Below, one piece after another: positions 45,560-45,758 of a DNA stretch of 45,758 bases; within the stretch, counting starts at the first letter, position 1; each line of letters begins with the position of its first letter. The stretch comes from Liolophura sinensis (Eukaryota > Mollusca > Polyplacophora > Chitonida > Chitonidae). The notes beneath the pieces were generated by a model. That model did not search any database and was not told the origin of the DNA. It saw only the letters and a list, made by a program, of their open reading frames with translations. Where the stretch lies: assembly GCF_032854445.1 (NCBI RefSeq), contig NW_027018292.1:1-45758 (forward strand), in the 5' to 3' direction. The translations under genes and the position numbers were made by a program.

Positions 45560-45758
45560 ACGACTGGTTGACCCGTATCGGTATAAGGGCTCAGTCGGGG
45601 GAGCTTACTGGCCTTCGGTAAGTCCTACTTGCAAGAGGGCACAGTTGTAGAGCATCCGCTTCGGAAGCGGTAGATCCAGGGTCAATCCTGGTCGAGTCAC
45701 ACCTAAGACCTTAAAAGAGGAAGTTGTAACTTCCTGGTATGGCGTTCAGCATGAAGGG
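45560..45758 (+). mobile_element. Second tRNA-headed SINE type, cut by window end
   Basis: An A-box-like TAGAGCATCCGCTTCGGAAG and a B-box-like GGTCAATCCTGGTCGAGTC are followed by TGGCGTTCAGCATGAAGGG, a block I recall from mollusc SINEs of the V or related domain type. Upstream, GTATAAGGGCTCAGTCGGGG may belong to the same composite repeat. A tRNA gene call is not justified: the anticodon arm and acceptor stem do not close properly. Confidence 0.65.

Overview
The window reads as nuclear DNA of an animal, most likely a mollusc (gastropod or bivalve). Evidence: GT-AG spliced exons, no bacterial operon or ribosome-binding-site layout, a very high load of minisatellites, several copies of a tRNA-headed SINE of the type common in mollusc genomes, dispersed-repeat 3' ends of the 'CGACGTTAAACCCC' plus (CATT)n type, and remnants of Tc1/mariner and Ty3/Gypsy elements. 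The species cannot be named from the sequence.

Layout. (1) 1-12845: a macro-tandem array. A 33-bp minisatellite block (about 1-1.3 kb) alternates with a spacer of about 3.3 kb. Two spacer copies are nearly identical (recent 4.3-4.6 kb duplication). A third copy is nearly identical only up to about 10172 and then clearly diverged. I see no convincing gene here. (2) 12845-13995: two further minisatellites (about 41 and 60 bp), the first split by a SINE with a 15-bp target-site duplication. (3) 14433-33063, plus strand: the only intact-looking gene found. Six exons with GT-AG junctions and consistent phases (1,2,1,2,0) encode a 246-residue secreted protein with ten cysteines. The phase pattern and cysteine spacing suggest that exons 2-3 and exons 4-5 are an ancient duplication of one two-exon module. 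I do not recognise the family. Intron 1 is 13.8 kb and carries minisatellites, a decayed reverse-transcriptase fragment, SINEs, a deleted Tc1 element with inverted repeats, and a candidate decayed cassette exon. Introns 2, 4 and 5 each hold their own unrelated minisatellite. (4) 33064-40455: downstream region with a possible alternative last exon, a 28-bp quasi-palindromic minisatellite (about 37 copies), a 48-bp minisatellite (about 18 copies), a degenerate array split by a SINE, and sequence without recognised features. (5) 40600-45433: a complete but dead Ty3/Gypsy LTR retrotransposon (230-bp LTRs, tRNA-Leu-type primer binding site, broken gag-pol). (6) 45434-45758: simple repeats and the start of a second type of tRNA-headed SINE.

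The most noteworthy signals are the internally duplicated cysteine-rich secreted gene, the presence of a private minisatellite in most of its introns (one running into a splice acceptor, another repeating acceptor-like sites that would create immediate stop codons), the macro-duplication with a sharp divergence breakpoint, and an apparent excess of the palindromic octamer TGACGTCA (11 by eye).
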